Below, piece by piece: positions 1 to 8,184 of a stretch of 44,468 bases of DNA. Position 1 is the stretch's first letter. Each line of letters starts with the position of its first letter. Under the pieces are notes generated by a model. It searched no databases and was not told the origin of the DNA. It worked only from the letters and a program-made list of their open reading frames with translations. Where the stretch lies: positions 1 to 44,468 of the forward strand of contig JABDGM010000029.1 of NCBI GenBank assembly GCA_013286045.1. Reading direction: 5' to 3'. Origin of the DNA: Planctomycetota bacterium. Its GTDB lineage: Bacteria > Planctomycetota > Planctomycetia > Pirellulales > Lacipirellulaceae. Both the position numbers and the translations under genes were made by a program.

Positions 1-386
1 AGCACGACCTTCGTGGCAGTGACGCCTTTGCCGGCGAGCAGCTTGGGGCAGACTTCGCGTAGCAAGTAGTTCGCCATATTTTCGGACGTGGGATTGTTCG
101 GCAGCACATAGAAGCGGCAGGGCTCAACCATCTTCACCGCGGCGAGGCCGTTTTCGTCGGACTTGTTGAGGACGAAGCCGTGGTCCCAGTTTTCGTCGAG
201 CCAGCCTTTGAAGAGTTTTTTGAGCTCGGCGAAATCGATCACGCGGCCGACGTCATCGACTTGATCGCCGGTGACGTAGAAGTCGGCGATGTAATTGTGG
301 CCGTGGAAGTATTCGCACTTGCCGCCGTGGCGATGGAGGCGATGACCGGCACAGAAGCGGATTCGCCGCATGATGGTGAGGGACAT
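1..386 (-). CDS. queD: 6-carboxytetrahydropterin synthase (QueD/PTPS family), 3' end cut by window
   Basis: Reading the minus strand from the ATG at 384-386 gives an open frame that runs off the left edge, about 128 codons without a stop. It shows the 6-pyruvoyl-tetrahydropterin synthase / QueD signature: an early His (FCAGHRLHRHGG), then a Cys and FHGHNY, which together give the catalytic Cys and zinc-binding His residues. VIDFAELKK, DHGFVLN and PTSENMANYLL follow, all typical of the fold. Family members convert dihydroneopterin triphosphate to 6-carboxy- or 6-pyruvoyl-tetrahydropterin, the first committed step of queuosine/7-deazaguanine synthesis in bacteria. No queC, queE or folE is visible, so the QueD role rests on family alone. 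The gene is divergent from the cardiolipin synthase gene. Confidence 0.85.
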   Translation of the reverse strand, partial: MSLTIMRRIRFCAGHRLHRHGGKCEYFHGHNYIADFYVTGDQVDDVGRVIDFAELKKLFKGWLDENWDHGFVLNKSDENGLAAVKMVEPCRFYVLPNNPTSENMANYLLREVCPKLLAGKGVTATKVV

Positions 387-519
387 GATGAAGATTAGGG
401 GCTCGTGGATGGGGGCTGGGGATAAGAAATCATTTTTGATGGGATGAGGCGGTTTGTGAAGCGTGCTGGATCGACCATAGTAGAAGAGGTGGACGCAAAA
501 ACGAATCTTACGCCTCCGT

Positions 520-2016
520 TTGCTTCCACTGCTTTTCCCTAGTCCCCAGCTTTTTGCCGTCAGCTTCGACTCGCCAGTGCTCATTAACATTGAACAACTC
601 GAATGGGGCCTGATCATTGCCGTCGTGCTGCACGGCTTGGGGATTCTCGCAGCCATTCATGCGATCATGACCGCCCGTACCGCACAGGGAGCGATTGCCT
701 GGGCGATTTTGTTGAGCGTTTTTCCGTATTTGACACTGCCGGTGTACGGCGTATTCGGCCGGGGCAAGTTTCAGGGGTATGTGAAGGCTCGCCGAGCGGG
801 CGATTCTCAAATTGACCACATTGCCCGGGCGCTCGAAAAGAAGTTGCGATTGTTTCGCACGCGCGACGAAGAGGATGATCCTAAATATACCGCATTGGAA
901 GAATTGGCCGAGATGCCGTTCACGACTCACAACGATGCCAAGCTGCTCATCGATGGCGACGCGGCGTTTGCGGCGATCTTCGCCGGGATCGAACAGGCGA
1001 AAAGCTACGTCATTGTGCAGTTCTTTATCATTCGTGACGACCAAATTGGGCGAGAACTCAAAGACAAGCTGATTCGCAAAGCGCGTGAAGGTGTGCGCGT
1101 TTACTTGCTATACGACGAGATTGGGAGCTACGCTTTGCCGAAGGCGTATCGGCGCGAGTTGGCAGCGGCGGGCGTCATCGATTTACCGTTTCGCACGTCG
1201 AAGGGGATTCGCAATCGATTTCAGATTAACTTTCGGAACCATCGCAAGATTGTGATCGTGGACGGCGAGACTGCGTATGTCGGTGGCCTTAACGTGGGCG
1301 ACGAGTACATGGGTCGTAGCCCGGTTTTTGGGCCGTGGCGAGATACGCACGTCGAGGTTCGCGGGCCCGTCGTTCAGGCGATTCAATTCGCGTTTCTCGA
1401 AGACTGGTACTGGGCGACCGGGAGCGTGCCCGAGCTAGATTGGACGCCCCGCCCCGCCCCCGAGGGAAATGAGGCGGCGCTATGCTTGGCCTCCGACCCG
1501 TCGGACTTGATGGAAACCTGCGGTCTGTTCTTTATGCAGGCAATCAACTCGGCACGGCATCGGCTGTGGATTGCCAGTCCGTATTTTGTTCCGGATGGCG
1601 CGTTGATCCATGCGTTACAGCTGGCGGCGCTCCGAGGCGTCGATGTGCGAATCATGCTGCCTGCGAAGCCAGATCACAAGATGGTGTACCTGGCCGCGTT
1701 CTCGTACATCGCTGAGACGGAGCTTTCGGGCGTGAAGTTTTATCGTTACCAGCCGGGGTTTATGCACCACAAAGTGTTGTTGGTGGATGACGATTTGGCG
1801 GCCGTCGGCACAGCGAACTTCGACAATCGTTCGATTCGACTCAACTTCGAAATCACGCTGATCTTCGCCGATCGGGGGTTTGCGATTGAGACGGAAAAGA
1901 TGCTGGCGCGAGACTTCGAGCTCTGCCTGCAGACGAAGTCAGCCGACTTCGCGCGGCGGCCGTTCTGGTTCCACTTCGCCGTGCGGGTTGCGCGGCTTTT
2001 CGCGCCGGTGCTTTAG
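520..2016 (+). CDS. cls: Cardiolipin synthase (phospholipase D superfamily, ClsA-like)
   Basis: This 498-residue frame has the ClsA layout: two hydrophobic N-terminal helices (about residues 27-48 and 57-80, the PLDc_N anchor) and two PLD catalytic motifs. The first is HRKIVIVDG followed by GGLNVGDEY, near residue 241. The second is HHKVLLVDDD followed by GTANFDNRS, near residue 417. Both keep the HxK and downstream Asp/Asn needed for the two-step phosphatidyl transfer that makes cardiolipin from phosphatidylglycerol at the inner membrane. Length fits the family (E. coli ClsA is 486 residues). The start is uncertain: TTG at 520 gives a long N-terminus, and a GTG at 577, just before the first helix, is a good alternative. 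The gene converges on the barrel-protein gene downstream. Confidence 0.93.
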   Translation: MLPLLFPSPQLFAVSFDSPVLINIEQLEWGLIIAVVLHGLGILAAIHAIMTARTAQGAIAWAILLSVFPYLTLPVYGVFGRGKFQGYVKARRAGDSQIDHIARALEKKLRLFRTRDEEDDPKYTALEELAEMPFTTHNDAKLLIDGDAAFAAIFAGIEQAKSYVIVQFFIIRDDQIGRELKDKLIRKAREGVRVYLLYDEIGSYALPKAYRRELAAAGVIDLPFRTSKGIRNRFQINFRNHRKIVIVDGETAYVGGLNVGDEYMGRSPVFGPWRDTHVEVRGPVVQAIQFAFLEDWYWATGSVPELDWTPRPAPEGNEAALCLASDPSDLMETCGLFFMQAINSARHRLWIASPYFVPDGALIHALQLAALRGVDVRIMLPAKPDHKMVYLAAFSYIAETELSGVKFYRYQPGFMHHKVLLVDDDLAAVGTANFDNRSIRLNFEITLIFADRGFAIETEKMLARDFELCLQTKSADFARRPFWFHFAVRVARLFAPVL

Positions 2017-2045
2017 TCGTTAAGCGCGGCGTGGCTTCGTGGAGT

Positions 2046-2921
2046 TCAGTAACGCAGGGACAGGCCGGTGCCTGCGAAGAAGTCGTCGGCCCACTTATTG
2101 AGGCCCAGGCCGGTGCGGATATCCCACTGAAGGTTGTCCATAATCAAAACTGTCGTTCCGCGGACGAAATAGTACTGGGGAAGATCGGCGGCGGAATTGA
2201 TCGGCGAAAACATGTAGAATTCGATGAAGCTGTGGATCCTGTCCGACCAGGCATGGTCGAGCGCGACAGTTTGAGTGAAGCGCACGTAGGTATCGTCAGT
2301 CACTTGATTCGCGGTTCCGCCAAGTTCGGTATTGCCGGAGAGCGTCCAGCAGTCATTTCCGGTCAGATCCCAGGCGTAACAGTAGTCAATGTCTGGCAGC
2401 ACTTCACGGGAAGTGAAAGGTTGGTCGCCCGCGGGGATGCTGGATTCGAGAATCACACCCGTTTGTGGCAAGAAGCAATCTTGCTGGGTGAGGTAGAACT
2501 TGCAGCCGAGATTCAGGTCTGCCAATCCCGATTCGCGATCGACGGCGCCGCCGATTTTGGTGCGTTGAATATCGTAGTCCCAATCGGCTCGCAACTCGAA
2601 CCAATCGGCGATCACGCCGACGCGAAGCAACGATTCGGGAAAGGAATGCCGCACGACTCGTACGCCGTTTTCGTCGTCGTACATATAGGTGTAGCCAGTT
2701 TCGAGCTGGACAGCACCGCAGCCGACGGTGACGGGCGACTGCGTAAGTTTCGGCCGGTCAAAGATGAGTGAAGCGTTTACCCGGCTGGATCCATCTGTTT
2801 CTGAGGCATTGGCCCAGTCAAATAGCGGATCGCGACAGTCGGAATCTGCGTAGGCCGAAGCGCAGGCGGCGGCGAGGGCGCCGCCGGCGAGCAACATCAA
2901 CAGGAGACGACGGAGTTGCAT
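2046..2921 (-). CDS. Outer-membrane beta-barrel protein (phenol_MetA_deg/transporter-like)
   Basis: This 291-residue protein starts with a Sec signal peptide (MQLRRLLLMLLAGGALAAAC and AYA, cleavage near residue 25). After it come alternating amphipathic segments rich in Tyr, Trp and Asp, and the protein ends ...GTGLSLRY with a C-terminal aromatic residue, as outer-membrane barrels do. Segments such as VQLETGYTYMYD, LLRVGVIADWFELRADWDY and LADLNLGCKFYL resemble the 'putative MetA-pathway of phenol degradation' barrels that are abundant in planctomycetes and often labelled 'transporter'. Substrate is unknown. Six or more cysteines suggest disulfides in the mature part. It is convergent with cls, with only 29 bp between the stop codons. 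Confidence 0.7.
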   Translation of the reverse strand: MQLRRLLLMLLAGGALAAACASAYADSDCRDPLFDWANASETDGSSRVNASLIFDRPKLTQSPVTVGCGAVQLETGYTYMYDDENGVRVVRHSFPESLLRVGVIADWFELRADWDYDIQRTKIGGAVDRESGLADLNLGCKFYLTQQDCFLPQTGVILESSIPAGDQPFTSREVLPDIDYCYAWDLTGNDCWTLSGNTELGGTANQVTDDTYVRFTQTVALDHAWSDRIHSFIEFYMFSPINSAADLPQYYFVRGTTVLIMDNLQWDIRTGLGLNKWADDFFAGTGLSLRY

Positions 2922-3174
2922 CGACGACGCGACTCTGAGGAGTATGACGATAGTCTAGGGTTTCGACCGGCGGGGCGTGCGTTCGCGATTGGCGGAACTG
3001 CGGCCGTTAAAGCCCAGCTACTTTTTGGCAAGATGTACCGGTTAGGAATTTGCTGCCGGTCATCGGTCGACAGCCCCCGGCTCTGCCGGGGGTGAGGACT
3101 GCGCCAGATTTTGCGTGAGTTCAAAACCCCGGCAGAGCCGGCGGCTCAGCCTAAATAGTTAAGCGGCGACGGCG
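2922..3174. repeat. Gene-free gap with an inverted pair of REP-like palindromes
   Basis: Between the barrel-protein gene and the YqgE gene lie two copies of one GC-rich motif in opposite orientation. Copy 1 (3074-3092) is a perfect 8-bp hairpin, CCCCCGGC-TCT-GCCGGGGG. Copy 2 (about 3127-3147) contains CCCCGGCAGAGCCGGCGG, the reverse complement of the same core. The two can also pair with each other around about 35 nt. This head-to-head layout is that of REP doublets (REPINs). Short frames across the gap look non-coding. Confidence 0.55.
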
Positions 3175-3732
3175 TTAGTTCAGCGAAGGATCGCTGGGAA
3201 GATGCTCATGGTCGATGTCCGGGGCCATGATCTCGAGACCGATGCGTTGCGTGACGGCTTTCCAGATCGATTCGTGATCGGCGAACACGTCGTCGACGGC
3301 GGCCCGCGTCCACAGCCAGCCTCCGGCTTCCATTTCGTTCTCGAGTTGTCCGCTGCTCCAGCCCGCGTTGCCGCTGCAGAGGCGGAAGGGAATGTTCTTT
3401 TTGCGGACGATCAGGTCGAGCTCATCCCGGTTCGTGGAAAAGAACAGGCCGGGCATGATTTGATGGTCGGAAAACGCCTGCAACGGGTGGATCGCGACGA
3501 GCGGTCCGGGCACGGGGCCGCCGACGTAGATTTTGTCGTCGCGGTCGCAGGGATCGTTGCCGATCATCTCCCACACTTCGCGAACCGTTTTATCCGACGG
3601 GCGGTTGATTACGACGCCCATCGCGCCCTCATGATCGTGATGGATCATCAGGACGACCGATTGCGCAAAATTCGGATCGCGCAAATAGCGTGAAGCAACC
3701 AGAAAGTGCCCGGCCAACCATTTTTCGGCCAT
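3175..3732 (-). CDS. YqgE/AlgH family protein (UPF0301)
   Basis: The 185-residue product matches the YqgE/AlgH fold from start to end: GHFLVAS near the N-terminus, then NFAQSVVLMIHHDHEGAMGVVINRP, then YVGGPVPGPLVAIHP, and later LCSGNAGWSSGQLENEM (family hallmark GYAGWGxGQLExE). The biochemical role of the family is unsettled. The Pseudomonas member was named for an effect on alginate regulation, but the protein is widespread and probably does something more general. The start at 3732 is the first ATG and lies next to the conserved N-terminal motif. It sits 114 bp downstream of trpE on the same strand. Confidence 0.92.
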   Translation of the reverse strand: MAEKWLAGHFLVASRYLRDPNFAQSVVLMIHHDHEGAMGVVINRPSDKTVREVWEMIGNDPCDRDDKIYVGGPVPGPLVAIHPLQAFSDHQIMPGLFFSTNRDELDLIVRKKNIPFRLCSGNAGWSSGQLENEMEAGGWLWTRAAVDDVFADHESIWKAVTQRIGLEIMAPDIDHEHLPSDPSLN

Positions 3733-3846
3733 GGAACACGCAATCGAAAGCGATGTGGGACGCCCGAAGTTGAACGACAGAATTATTTTATCGTCGCGAT
3801 GTGGCCAAATAAAGCGGCCTCGGCAACGTCTAAGAAAGTACCGCGT

Positions 3847-5334
3847 TTATGGCTTCGAATCAGAACGGTGCTGCGTGATTTCGATCGCTTTGAGCAGTCC
3901 ACGGGCCTTGTTTAGCGTTTCCTCATATTCGCGCTCGGGGACACTGTCGGCGACGATTCCCGCACCGGCTTGGATGTAGGCGGTGCCGTTTTGGATCACC
4001 ATGGTTCGCAGTGCGATGCAGGTATCCATATTGCCGGCGAAATCGATGTAGCCGACGGCGCCACCGTACGGCCCGCGGCGGTGGGGTTCGAGCTCGTCGA
4101 TGATTTCCATCGCTCGCACTTTGGGGGCGCCGGAAACGGTCCCGGCGGGCAACGCGGCGGCGAGGGCGTCGAAGGCGTCGCGGTCCTCGGTAAGTTGACC
4201 GGTGACGTTGGAGGTGATGTGCATCACGTGGCTGTAGCGCTCGATGACCATGACGTCCGAGATTTCGACCGAGCCGAACTGGGCGACACGGCCGACATCG
4301 TTGCGGCCCAGATCGACGAGCATCACGTGTTCGGCCCGCTCCTTGGGGTCGGCGAGAAGCTCCTCAGCAAGCAGCTCATCCTCCTCCTCGGTTTTGCCGC
4401 GGCGGCGGGTGCCGGCGAGCGGCCGCACGGTGACTTTGCCATCGACGACGCGTACCAAGATCTCCGGTGAGCTGCCGACAAGCGTGCATTTCGGCGAGCG
4501 AAGGAAGAACATGAAAGGGCTGGGATTCACGACCCGCAACGTGCGATAGACCTCGAAGGGATCGGCGGTGAGCGGGATTTCCAAGCGTTGGCTGAGTACC
4601 ACTTGGAATATGTCGCCCGCGCGGATGTATTCGACGCTCTTTCGCACGGCGTCTTCGAACTGCGACTGGGTGAAGTTCGATTTGAATTTGAGATGCGACT
4701 CGCCGCCAATGGCGATATCGGTCGGGGTAAGCGATTCGGTTGGCGTCGAAAGCTTGGCGACGAACCGATCGACGCGCCGGCAGGCGTCGTCGTGGGCAGC
4801 CTTAAACTGTGCTGCCGTGTTCGTGCCTTTTCCCTCTCCAACTTTGGCTAGCACGATAACAATTACGGTCTTTTGCACATTATCGAAGACGACCATGTGG
4901 TCGTAGAACGCGAACGATAGATCGGGCAGTTTGCGGTCGTCGTTTGGCGGATTCGGCAAATTCTCGACGTACCGCACTGTGTCGTAACCAGCGTAGCCGA
5001 CAGCACCGCCGATAAACGGCGGCAGCTCTTTCAAATGTGCTACTCGAAACTCGCGCATTTTCGTTCGCAGGACATCGAGCGGATTCTTTGCGTCGCTGCC
5101 GGCTAAATCGGCCGAAGACAACTCCATGAACGGCTCGGCTGCCAGGAAGCTGTAACGCCCGACCTTTTCTCCACCGATGACGCTTTCAAACAAGCACGCA
5201 CTGCCGCCGTCGTCGATCTTGTGAAACGCGCTTACGGGCGTGAGGACGTCGCTCAAGATACAGCGGTAAACCGGAACATAGTCCGCGGTCGCGGCCAATT
5301 TCGTGAACGTCGCGAGGTCTGGGTAATGCTGCAT
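3847..5334 (-). CDS. trpE: Anthranilate synthase component I
   Basis: This 495-residue chorismate-utilising enzyme makes anthranilate from chorismate and ammonia or glutamine, the first step of tryptophan synthesis, normally with the TrpG amidotransferase. The N-terminal part keeps the LLES-like feedback element ([19 protein letters not shown]) that binds tryptophan in TrpE. The C-terminal catalytic part shows [72 protein letters not shown] and [14 protein letters not shown], all chorismate-binding-fold motifs. [11 protein letters not shown] and the feedback element favour TrpE over PabB. No trpG or other trp gene lies beside it, so it is a solitary trpE in this window. The ATG at 5334 has no clear Shine-Dalgarno sequence. 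Confidence 0.95.
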   Translation of the reverse strand: MQHYPDLATFTKLAATADYVPVYRCILSDVLTPVSAFHKIDDGGSACLFESVIGGEKVGRYSFLAAEPFMELSSADLAGSDAKNPLDVLRTKMREFRVAHLKELPPFIGGAVGYAGYDTVRYVENLPNPPNDDRKLPDLSFAFYDHMVVFDNVQKTVIVIVLAKVGEGKGTNTAAQFKAAHDDACRRVDRFVAKLSTPTESLTPTDIAIGGESHLKFKSNFTQSQFEDAVRKSVEYIRAGDIFQVVLSQRLEIPLTADPFEVYRTLRVVNPSPFMFFLRSPKCTLVGSSPEILVRVVDGKVTVRPLAGTRRRGKTEEEDELLAEELLADPKERAEHVMLVDLGRNDVGRVAQFGSVEISDVMVIERYSHVMHITSNVTGQLTEDRDAFDALAAALPAGTVSGAPKVRAMEIIDELEPHRRGPYGGAVGYIDFAGNMDTCIALRTMVIQNGTAYIQAGAGIVADSVPEREYEETLNKARGLLKAIEITQHRSDSKP

Positions 5335-5638
5335 GGCGTGAAAAAGGAGTGACGACCGGATGTATAATCGATTTTGTTGGGTGCCATCGTACCACGGCGG
5401 CGGGGGAGGCTGCGAGGCGAGCTGGCGTTACCTATCTTTCACCGCCATAACGGGTTAGCTGTTGTTGAGCCGCTCAGGCTTCGTCTTGACACTAAGGTGC
5501 CCGTGGCTAGAATCCCTCTAGCCACGTCGATCCTCCCTCTTCGCCGCCTGTTTTCTGTCGCGTTTTTCGGCTGCTCGCTACGCTGAAATTAGTGGGGACG
5601 CTGGGGGATTTAGTTCGCGCTAGCGTGGAACACAACTT
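5335..5638. other. 304-bp intergenic region upstream of mcsA
   Basis: This gap separates the divergent trpE and mcsA genes. It holds the strong promoter-like sequence and inverted repeat annotated separately at 5486-5526. The remaining sequence shows no convincing reading frame. Translated fragments there are low in complexity and lack recognisable motifs. Confidence 0.6.
5486..5526 (+). promoter_or_regulatory. Putative mcsAB promoter with operator-like palindrome over the -10 box
   Basis: A consensus -35 box TTGACA (5486-5491) is followed, after a 16-bp spacer, by TAGAAT (5508-5513). A perfect inverted repeat with 10-bp arms, CGTGGCTAGA (5502-5511) and TCTAGCCACG (5517-5526), separated by 5 bp, covers the -10 box and the expected start site near 5520. 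A dyad there fits a repressor operator better than an RNA hairpin, because its left arm lies upstream of the start. It does not match CIRCE or the CtsR heptad repeat. A dispersed palindromic repeat is the main alternative. Confidence 0.5.
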
Positions 5639-6166
5639 ATGAAATGCCAAAAGTGCGATAAACCGGCCACGTTTCACATCACCGACCTGGTGGATGGGAA
5701 ACCGAACGAACTTCATTTGTGCGAGGATTGCGCGCACAAGTTCCTCGCGCCCTCCACGGAGGAATCGGGCGAAGTGCTGCCCGCGATGGCGGGGCTATTG
5801 GCCCAGCACTTGGCAGTCGGCGAAACGGCGGAAGAGCTGGCACGGCTCGATCAGCGTTCTTGCCCGGTGTGCGGAATCACGTTCTTGGAATTTCGCAAGC
5901 AGGGGCGACTTGGTTGCCCGCACGACTACATTAATTTTGCTTCCGAGTTGGAGCCGTTGCTGCTCAACATTCACGGCGAGACGCGGCACGTGGGCAAGGT
6001 GCCGAAGTTCTGCGCAAGCGGGGCCGAGCAGCAAACGCAGCTGATTCGCCTGCGTCGCGAAATGAAAGAAGCGATCGCGGCGGAAGAGTACGAACAGGCA
6101 TCGGCCCTGCGGGACGAGATCCGGGCGATCGAACAAGCGCGAGATAAGAAAACCCAGAGCGAATAA
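5639..6166 (+). CDS. mcsA: McsA-like zinc-finger/UVR-motif activator of protein arginine kinase
   Basis: The 175-residue product has the McsA layout. An N-terminal zinc-binding pair of CxxC motifs (MKCQKCDKP and LCEDCAHKF) is followed by a second cluster, CPVCGITFLEFRKQGRLGC. A C-terminal UVR motif (about residues 137-170, LIRLRREMKEAIAAEEYEQA and the following ALRDEIRAI) comes last. In the second cluster the last pair reads GCPHDY, so a His appears to replace the fourth Cys seen in Bacillus McsA. McsA is known to stimulate the protein arginine kinase McsB, and mcsB follows directly. The ATG at 5639 fits the family N-terminus. No ctsR or clpC is visible nearby, unlike the Firmicute operon. 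Confidence 0.9.
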   Translation: MKCQKCDKPATFHITDLVDGKPNELHLCEDCAHKFLAPSTEESGEVLPAMAGLLAQHLAVGETAEELARLDQRSCPVCGITFLEFRKQGRLGCPHDYINFASELEPLLLNIHGETRHVGKVPKFCASGAEQQTQLIRLRREMKEAIAAEEYEQASALRDEIRAIEQARDKKTQSE

Positions 6167-6210
6167 GTGAGCGGGTGAGAGGTTATTGGTATCAACTGAC
6201 TCACCAAAAA

Positions 6211-7311
6211 ATGGATTTCTCTGATCTCAATTTGCAAGAAATCGCTCAAACTAGCGGCGAATGGCTGCGCGGTTCGGGTCCAGAATCGGACATCGTCATC
6301 AGCAGCCGGATTCGGCTCGCCCGCAATCTGGCGGATTTCCCGTTCATTTCGCGTGCAACGGATACTGATCGGGCCGAAATCGGCAAAATTCTGCGGGACA
6401 GAATCGAAAAACTACACGAGCAAGGCAAGTTCACTGGGCAGCTTGTATACGTCGATGTGAGCGCGCTCGAGGCCGTCGACCGGCAGTTTCTCGTCGAACG
6501 GCAGTTGATCAGCCGCGAACACGCAGATGCCGAAGGCGCTCGCGCCGTGCTCATCGATCAGCGCGAACAGATGAGCGTGATGATCAACGAAGAGGATCAT
6601 CTTCGGATCCAAGTCCTCAAGAGTGGCCTGGATTTGACGGCGGCTTGGGAGCAAATCAACGAGCTGGACGACCATATCGAGGCCCGGGTTACGTACGCTT
6701 ATAACGACCGCTTCGGCTATTTGACGGCCTGTCCAACCAATGTTGGTACCGGCGTGCGCGTGAGCGTAATGCTCCACCTGCCTGCGCTCGTGATCACCCG
6801 GCAAATCGACAAGGTGTTTCGCAGCCTGCAAAAAATCAATCTCGCGGTTCGCGGCTTGTATGGCGAAGGCTCGCAGGCCCAGGGTGATTTTTACCAGGTG
6901 AGCAATCAGGTTACGCTTGGTCAGAACGAAGAAGAACTGACGAAAAAAGTTGCAGACGTGGTGCCCGTTCTCATCGACTATGAGCGAAAAGCGCGTGAAT
7001 TCCTGATTCGCGAAAGCCAAGAAACGCTGCACGACCGGGTGAGCCGAGCGTATGGCATTCTGCGGACGGCTCAAACGATCAGCTCCGAAGAAACCATGCA
7101 CCTACTTTCGAGCTTGCGGATGGGCGTCAATCTCGGGTTGATTCGCGACGTCGAAATCCCGACCGTCAACAAGCTCTTCGTCCACACGCAGCCCGCGCAC
7201 CTGCAAAAGCTGACGGGCATGGAACTCGACTCTTCGGACCGCAACATCGAGCGGGCCAGCTATTTACGGCGTCATCTGAGCGGCGACGGCACGAACGCTG
7301 GGCATAATTAA
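6211..7311 (+). CDS. mcsB: Protein-arginine kinase McsB
   Basis: This 366-residue member of the guanido-kinase-like family phosphorylates arginine side chains on proteins, marking them in Bacillus for ClpCP degradation. Visible motifs are SGPESDIVISSRIRLARNLADFPF near the N-terminus (as in Bacillus GPESDIVLSSRIRLARN), TACPTNVGTGVRVSVMLHLPAL (containing the catalytic Cys) and LRMGVNLGLI. RNIERA, at about residues 344-349, matches the RDxxRA phospho-arginine-binding site. The start was set at ATG 6211 because it gives the family-length N-terminus; an in-frame GTG at 6175 would add 12 residues. No Shine-Dalgarno is evident, and GGTGAG (6174-6179) can pair with CTCACC (6200-6205) just before the start. 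mcsA ends 44 bp upstream, so the two form one operon. Confidence 0.94.
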   Translation: MDFSDLNLQEIAQTSGEWLRGSGPESDIVISSRIRLARNLADFPFISRATDTDRAEIGKILRDRIEKLHEQGKFTGQLVYVDVSALEAVDRQFLVERQLISREHADAEGARAVLIDQREQMSVMINEEDHLRIQVLKSGLDLTAAWEQINELDDHIEARVTYAYNDRFGYLTACPTNVGTGVRVSVMLHLPALVITRQIDKVFRSLQKINLAVRGLYGEGSQAQGDFYQVSNQVTLGQNEEELTKKVADVVPVLIDYERKAREFLIRESQETLHDRVSRAYGILRTAQTISSEETMHLLSSLRMGVNLGLIRDVEIPTVNKLFVHTQPAHLQKLTGMELDSSDRNIERASYLRRHLSGDGTNAGHN

Positions 7312-7335
7312 GCGCTTCGCGCGTGTGCAGTTGTA

Positions 7336-7374
7336 TTGCAGTCATTGCCAGCGCGGTATACTGGCGCTCTGGCA
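7336..7374 (+). promoter_or_regulatory. Possible promoter with inverted repeat, upstream of PEP-CTERM gene
   Basis: TATACT (7357-7362) lies 15 bp after TTGCAG (7336-7341). TGCCAG (7346-7351) and CTGGCA (7369-7374) form an inverted repeat around the -10 box. The short spacer makes the promoter call weak. Confidence 0.3.
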
Positions 7375-7432
7375 GAGAAATCCCATCAGGGGTCGTCTTA
7401 TTTCGCGGCATCAGTTTTGAGAAGGGCGCAGA

Positions 7433-8131
7433 GTGGGGACTATCAAAACGATTGCGACGATCGTCTTTAGCGCGATTACGTTTTCGCCGACAAACGCCGA
7501 CGTCATTCCACTACTTAGCCTCGATCCGGCAGTAGACAGTGCGCCCGTCAAGTTCGTCGAGCCGGCGAATAATAAAACCTGGGGGTATTCGTTCTATGTC
7601 ACGAGCCCGATTCAAGTAACGTATTTGGGCTGGAATGACACGAATCGCGATGGGCTCTCACATTCGCATCAAGTTGGGATTTGGAAAGACACGACCGGCA
7701 TGACGTCCTGGCCTTACATCGATGGTGGGCAGTTGGTCGCGTCTGCGACCATACCCGCCGGAACTGCAGCAGAATTAAGCGGGCCATGGCGGCGCGTCGC
7801 AATCACCCCGATTACGCTTGGCGTCGGTGGTTACTCAGTCGGCGGGCAGAATAATTCGAACTCGCTCGACAACATGGTGTATATGTTTCCGGTGGGAGTC
7901 GCTGATTCCCGAGTCACCCTTGGGTCGTTCGATGACAACGTGACGGGAAAAGACGGCTTTTTCCCTCCCGGAACCGACAACGGCGGTTGGTATGCATTGA
8001 TCGGCGGTGTCGAGCTTGGACCAATGTTGTTTCTGGAGAGAGTTCCTGAGCCCAGCGCGGTATTTTTGTGCGCCGCAGCGAGCGCTGCGTCACTCGCCGC
8101 TTGCTGGCATCGCAGGCGAGCCAATAGTTGA
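7433..8131 (+). CDS. PEP-CTERM sorting domain protein (DUF4082-like)
   Basis: The 232-residue product has a short hydrophobic N-terminus (IKTIATIVFSAITFSPTNA) consistent with a signal peptide. The body resembles the DUF4082-type sandwich found in many PEP-CTERM proteins: WGYSFYVTSPIQVTYLGWND, then HSHQVGIWKDTTG and QLVASATIPAGT. It ends in a classic tail: VPEPSAVFL, a hydrophobic stretch, then HRRR. PEP-CTERM proteins are exported and sorted by exosortase, often together with exopolysaccharide; no exosortase gene is in this window. The start is GTG at 7433, preceded by AAGGGCG. Specific function is unknown. It stands alone between mcsB and rtcB. Confidence 0.8.
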   Translation: MGTIKTIATIVFSAITFSPTNADVIPLLSLDPAVDSAPVKFVEPANNKTWGYSFYVTSPIQVTYLGWNDTNRDGLSHSHQVGIWKDTTGMTSWPYIDGGQLVASATIPAGTAAELSGPWRRVAITPITLGVGGYSVGGQNNSNSLDNMVYMFPVGVADSRVTLGSFDDNVTGKDGFFPPGTDNGGWYALIGGVELGPMLFLERVPEPSAVFLCAAASAASLAACWHRRRANS

Positions 8132-8184
8132 AATTTGGTTGCGTAACTTAACTTTCGATACAGGCACTCGCGTCGACCATTTCC

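Noticed and set aside
2031-2771. 246-codon frame on the plus strand
   Set aside because: Antisense to the outer-membrane barrel gene, which has a signal peptide and an aromatic C-terminus.
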